Assembly: GCA_900766915.1 (NCBI GenBank)
Contig: CAAFXE010000403.1
Location: 1 to 7,973, forward strand
Source: Lachnospiraceae bacterium
GTDB taxonomy: Bacteria > Bacillota > Clostridia > Lachnospirales > Lachnospiraceae
DNA: 7,973 nt
Direction of reading: 5' to 3'
Positions 6,186 to 7,973 of the stretch are shown piece by piece. How positions within the stretch are numbered: the stretch's first letter is position 1; each line of letters starts with the position of its first letter. The notes under the pieces were generated by a model. That model saw nothing but the letters and a program-made list of their open reading frames with translations. It was not told the origin of the DNA and ran no database searches. Made by a program: the position numbers and the translations under genes.

Positions 6186-6215
6186 GATTATGGCCAATTT
6201 TTCAGTATTTCATAC
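6186..6215 (-). promoter_or_regulatory. Sigma-G/sigma-F-like forespore promoter for SASP-subtilase
   Basis: On the minus strand, GTATG (6211-6215) is followed after exactly 18 nt by CATAATC (6186-6192). The Bacillus sigma-G pattern is about GHATR-N18-CATNHTA, so only the last base differs. The same bases also read as a near sigma-F site, GTATG-N15-GGCCATAATC. Transcription would start near 6178, a few bases before the ribosome binding site. Sigma-G control is the known rule for alpha/beta SASP genes, which supports the match. Confidence 0.6.
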
Positions 6216-6272
6216 CTGGTCGCATCGTATCTGTGCAATACTTTTCAGATGTGAAGGAATAATCCATACAAA

Positions 6273-6287
6273 ATTTGCTTCACAAAT
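6273..6287 (-). terminator. Weak hairpin after the HAD phosphatase gene
   Basis: On the minus strand, ATTTG-TGAAG-CAAAT forms a 5-bp stem whose last T continues into TTT, starting 8 nt after the phosphatase stop. Overlapping arms AATCCAT (6261-6267) and ATGGATT (6286-6292) offer an alternative fold. Both are AT-rich and weak. Some stop signal is expected here, because the next gene has its own sporulation promoter. Confidence 0.3.
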
Positions 6288-6295
6288 GGATTCTC

Positions 6296-7081
6296 TTATC
6301 CTGGGAATTTCCCATCCAGGATTTGGCGCACCGTGTCCTCCACCTTGTCCGTATGGTATGGACACAGCCTGATGATTCCTTCTTTCGCGGTTTTCATGGC
6401 TACCGGAAATCCTACTGCTTCCAACATCTCTTTATCGTTGTCATTATCTCCGAAGGCTGCCATTTCCTCTTTTTTAAGTCCAAAGTGCTCCTGAAGCACC
6501 TGAATTCCCACGCCCTTATGGCCGTTGGGATATAAAATATCCAGCCAGTTGGCACCGGAGGTAACCACTCTGGCAGGGGGCATAATTTTTTTACTCCAAT
6601 GCTCTACCCGGTGATCCACACCACCGGCTTCATACCAGGCAAGTTTTACACAGGGTTCTGTGACCTCTTCCCATTCATCCACAACACAGACATGGTTTCC
6701 CAGTGTTACCAGTCTTTCGGCAAAGCCTTCAGACTTAGGTCTCACATAGGTAGTCGTAGCACTGGAAAGGGCAACCTCGGTACATTCTTCTGCATCAATG
6801 ATGTGTACCAATTTCAAAAGCTCGTCCTTTGGAACCACCTGCTGTGCAAGTAGCTGATCCTGATAAAACACAGCGGAACCATTTTCACAGATAAATGCCA
6901 TATCCTCCCATACCGGGGCAAAGAGCTTTTTCAGATTGTGATACTGTCTTCCACTGGCTGCTGCAAATATCACTCCCTGATTCTTCATTTCACGGATCAG
7001 TTCAAACATTTCCTCGCTGACCGAGTTATCCCGGCCATACAGTAAGGTACCATCCAGATCACTGGCAATCAGTTTAATCAT
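6296..7081 (-). CDS. Cof-type HAD-superfamily phosphatase
   Basis: This cytosolic hydrolase has 261 residues, the usual length of the Cof/YidA group (HAD class IIB), which dephosphorylates sugar phosphates and other small phosphorylated metabolites. All four HAD motifs are visible. Motif I is SDLDGTL with nucleophile Asp8 and Asp10, motif II is AASGR with Ser43, motif III is the Lys189 region (HKGVGIQVL), and motif IV is GDNDND with Asp212 and Asp216. The cap domain lies between motifs II and III (about 80-185). The substrate cannot be told from sequence. The ATG lies inside the end of the lipoprotein gene (8-nt overlap), with GAGGAG 10 nt upstream, so the two are co-transcribed and probably coupled. 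The genes share no obvious function. Confidence 0.9.
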   Translation of the reverse strand: MIKLIASDLDGTLLYGRDNSVSEEMFELIREMKNQGVIFAAASGRQYHNLKKLFAPVWEDMAFICENGSAVFYQDQLLAQQVVPKDELLKLVHIIDAEECTEVALSSATTTYVRPKSEGFAERLVTLGNHVCVVDEWEEVTEPCVKLAWYEAGGVDHRVEHWSKKIMPPARVVTSGANWLDILYPNGHKGVGIQVLQEHFGLKKEEMAAFGDNDNDKEMLEAVGFPVAMKTAKEGIIRLCPYHTDKVEDTVRQILDGKFPG

Positions 7082-7727
7082 CTGTTTCTATCTCCTCAAC
7101 TTCAATCACTTCTTCGTTTACAAGCTCCGGAAGGGGATAATAAAATTCATCTCCCGGAAGTTCTATTCCCTGTTCTTCCATATAGCCTTCCAGCAGGGTT
7201 CTCATTTCCTGTCCTGTGATGCAGGTAGCTTCCTGTGCGGAATATTTCATCTCTTCCATAAATACCTGCAGTGCAAAGGGATACATTCTGGCAAATTTCT
7301 GAGTGGCAATGGTCACACCATAGCCATCCTCTCCTTCATGATTCACAGCAAACACACAGATAAATTCCGGATTTTCCTCATATACCTCCAGTGCATCTTT
7401 TAAAGTTAACGTAGCAATATCTACCGTGCCGCAGTTAAACACAGAACGGAACAGTCCAAAATTGTCATACTCATAAAATCTGTAATGATTTGCAGCTTCC
7501 TCCCTCCGGGCATCCTCTCGAAGACGTTCAAAGCCAGTGGCCATATCACCTTTGATCAATGCGATACGAAAATCCACATTTTCCGTATCATGATGCACGA
7601 TCTGAATCTCGTTTTCTTCCACAAAAGTCTCTGTAGGAGTTGGCTGATCTGTTTCCTCCTTACCGCAGCCTGCCAGTCCTGCCAAAAATACACAAAGCAG
7701 TGTCAGTGTTAAATAAGTTTTTTTCAT
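7074..7727 (-). CDS. Lipoprotein resembling one lobe of a type 2 substrate-binding protein
   Basis: This is a lipoprotein of 217 residues. The basic MKK start, a hydrophobic stretch and the lipobox LAGC (18-21) predict lipidation on Cys21 and anchoring on the outer face of the membrane. Residues about 52-132 follow the first lobe of NMT1/SsuA-like ABC substrate-binding proteins: IALIKGDMATGFERL, then VDIATLTLKDALEVY, then FAVNHEG. The chain passes directly to GYGVTIATQKFARMYPFALQVFMEEM, which resembles a later segment of the same family (VVxKxFxxxxPxAVxxFLxEY). The intervening second lobe appears missing, since such proteins usually have about 300 residues or more. The tail is acidic. The ATG at 7727 was chosen over 7748 because AAAGG lies 8 nt upstream of it. 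No permease or ATPase gene is nearby. Ligand and role are unknown. Confidence 0.7.
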   Translation of the reverse strand: MKKTYLTLTLLCVFLAGLAGCGKEETDQPTPTETFVEENEIQIVHHDTENVDFRIALIKGDMATGFERLREDARREEAANHYRFYEYDNFGLFRSVFNCGTVDIATLTLKDALEVYEENPEFICVFAVNHEGEDGYGVTIATQKFARMYPFALQVFMEEMKYSAQEATCITGQEMRTLLEGYMEEQGIELPGDEFYYPLPELVNEEVIEVEEIETDD

Positions 7728-7770
7728 TCTGTTTTCCTTTCCATTCATCTTTCAAAATCTGATACGAAAT

Positions 7771-7791
7771 AAGCACCGAATTCCGGTGCTT
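7771..7791 (-). terminator. Hairpin between the GTPase-like gene and the lipoprotein gene
   Basis: A perfect 8-bp stem AAGCACCG / CGGTGCTT encloses a 5-nt loop, 9 nt after the upstream gene's stop. On the minus strand it is followed by ATTTCG, so the T-tract is short. It is probably a partial terminator. Only about 40 nt separate it from the lipoprotein start, with no clear promoter, so some read-through is likely. Confidence 0.55.
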
Positions 7792-7800
7792 ATGTTTCTT

Positions 7801-7973
7801 TTATTTACTATTATTTGCCTTCGTAGATAAAACATTGCGGGGCTTTTCCGCTTCTTCCTTACTATCCCAGGGAAGCACATCACCCGGTTCCCGTAAGTAT
7901 TCCAGAATTTCCCAGATACCCTCTCCCGTATAGGAGCTTACGAGAAAAATGTCCTCACAGCCTGTCAATCGAA
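7801..7973 (-). CDS. C-terminal fragment of a probable P-loop GTPase
   Basis: An open frame of 56 residues enters from the window edge and ends in TAA at 7801. It reads DIFLVSSYTGEGIWEILEYL, then EPGDVLPWD, then a hydrophilic Lys/Glu-rich tail. The phrase VSSYTGEGIxEIL resembles the G5 region of small bacterial GTPases (typically VSAxTGEGIDEL) and the last helix after it. The N-terminal G1-G4 motifs are outside the window, so the family (for example an Era, EngB or EutP relative) cannot be fixed. Reading frame, codon usage and the hairpin after the stop all support a real gene. Confidence 0.5.
   Translation of the reverse strand, partial: RLTGCEDIFLVSSYTGEGIWEILEYLREPGDVLPWDSKEEAEKPRNVLSTKANNSK

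Noticed and set aside
1..7973. CRISPR arrays, tRNA or rRNA genes, toxin-antitoxin or phage-defence gene sets
   Set aside because: I saw no regularly spaced repeats, no tRNA-like cloverleaf sequence and no protein with such motifs. The ParM/ParR pair is partition, not defence.

Overview
The window looks like chromosomal DNA of a spore-forming, low-to-moderate GC anaerobic Firmicute, most likely a Lachnospiraceae or related clostridial gut bacterium. The evidence is an alpha/beta-type small acid-soluble spore protein, a Csp-like subtilase, a sigma-G/sigma-F-like promoter, and a ParM/ParR/primase/TnpV set typical of mobile elements in this group. No 16S or other strict taxonomic marker is present. 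Every convincing gene is on the minus strand, so transcription runs from high to low coordinates.

The window divides into two parts. Positions 1 to about 4240 are AT-richer and carry mobile-element cargo. In transcription order these are a TnpV-family protein, a hairpin with a U-tract that must be read through, a phage/plasmid-type primase-helicase (D5/P4, SF3 helicase), a palindrome-rich spacer, and a type II partition pair: an actin-like ParM followed by a ParR-like adaptor overlapping it by ATGA. No integrase, relaxase or second end is visible, so the element continues to the left of the window.

Positions of about 4240 to 7973 are visibly GC-richer and look like resident chromosome. In transcription order these are the C-terminus of a GTPase-like protein, a hairpin, a lipoprotein resembling half of a type 2 substrate-binding protein, a Cof-type HAD phosphatase overlapping it by 8 nt, a sporulation-type promoter, a SASP, and a Csp-like S8 subtilase with an intact catalytic triad. 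The SASP and subtilase genes are 9 nt apart and probably form one forespore-expressed operon linking spore DNA protection with germination-type proteolysis.

The two parts meet inside the last codons of the subtilase. Its expected C-terminal helix is replaced after Gly-Tyr-Gly by a short tail in AT-rich codons, suggesting that the element integrated into the 3' end of the subtilase gene and supplies its stop codon. The most interesting points are this candidate att junction, the SASP-Csp operon with its sigma-G-like promoter, the likely attenuator in front of the primase, and the single-lobe substrate-binding-like lipoprotein. I did not find a clearly new multi-gene system.
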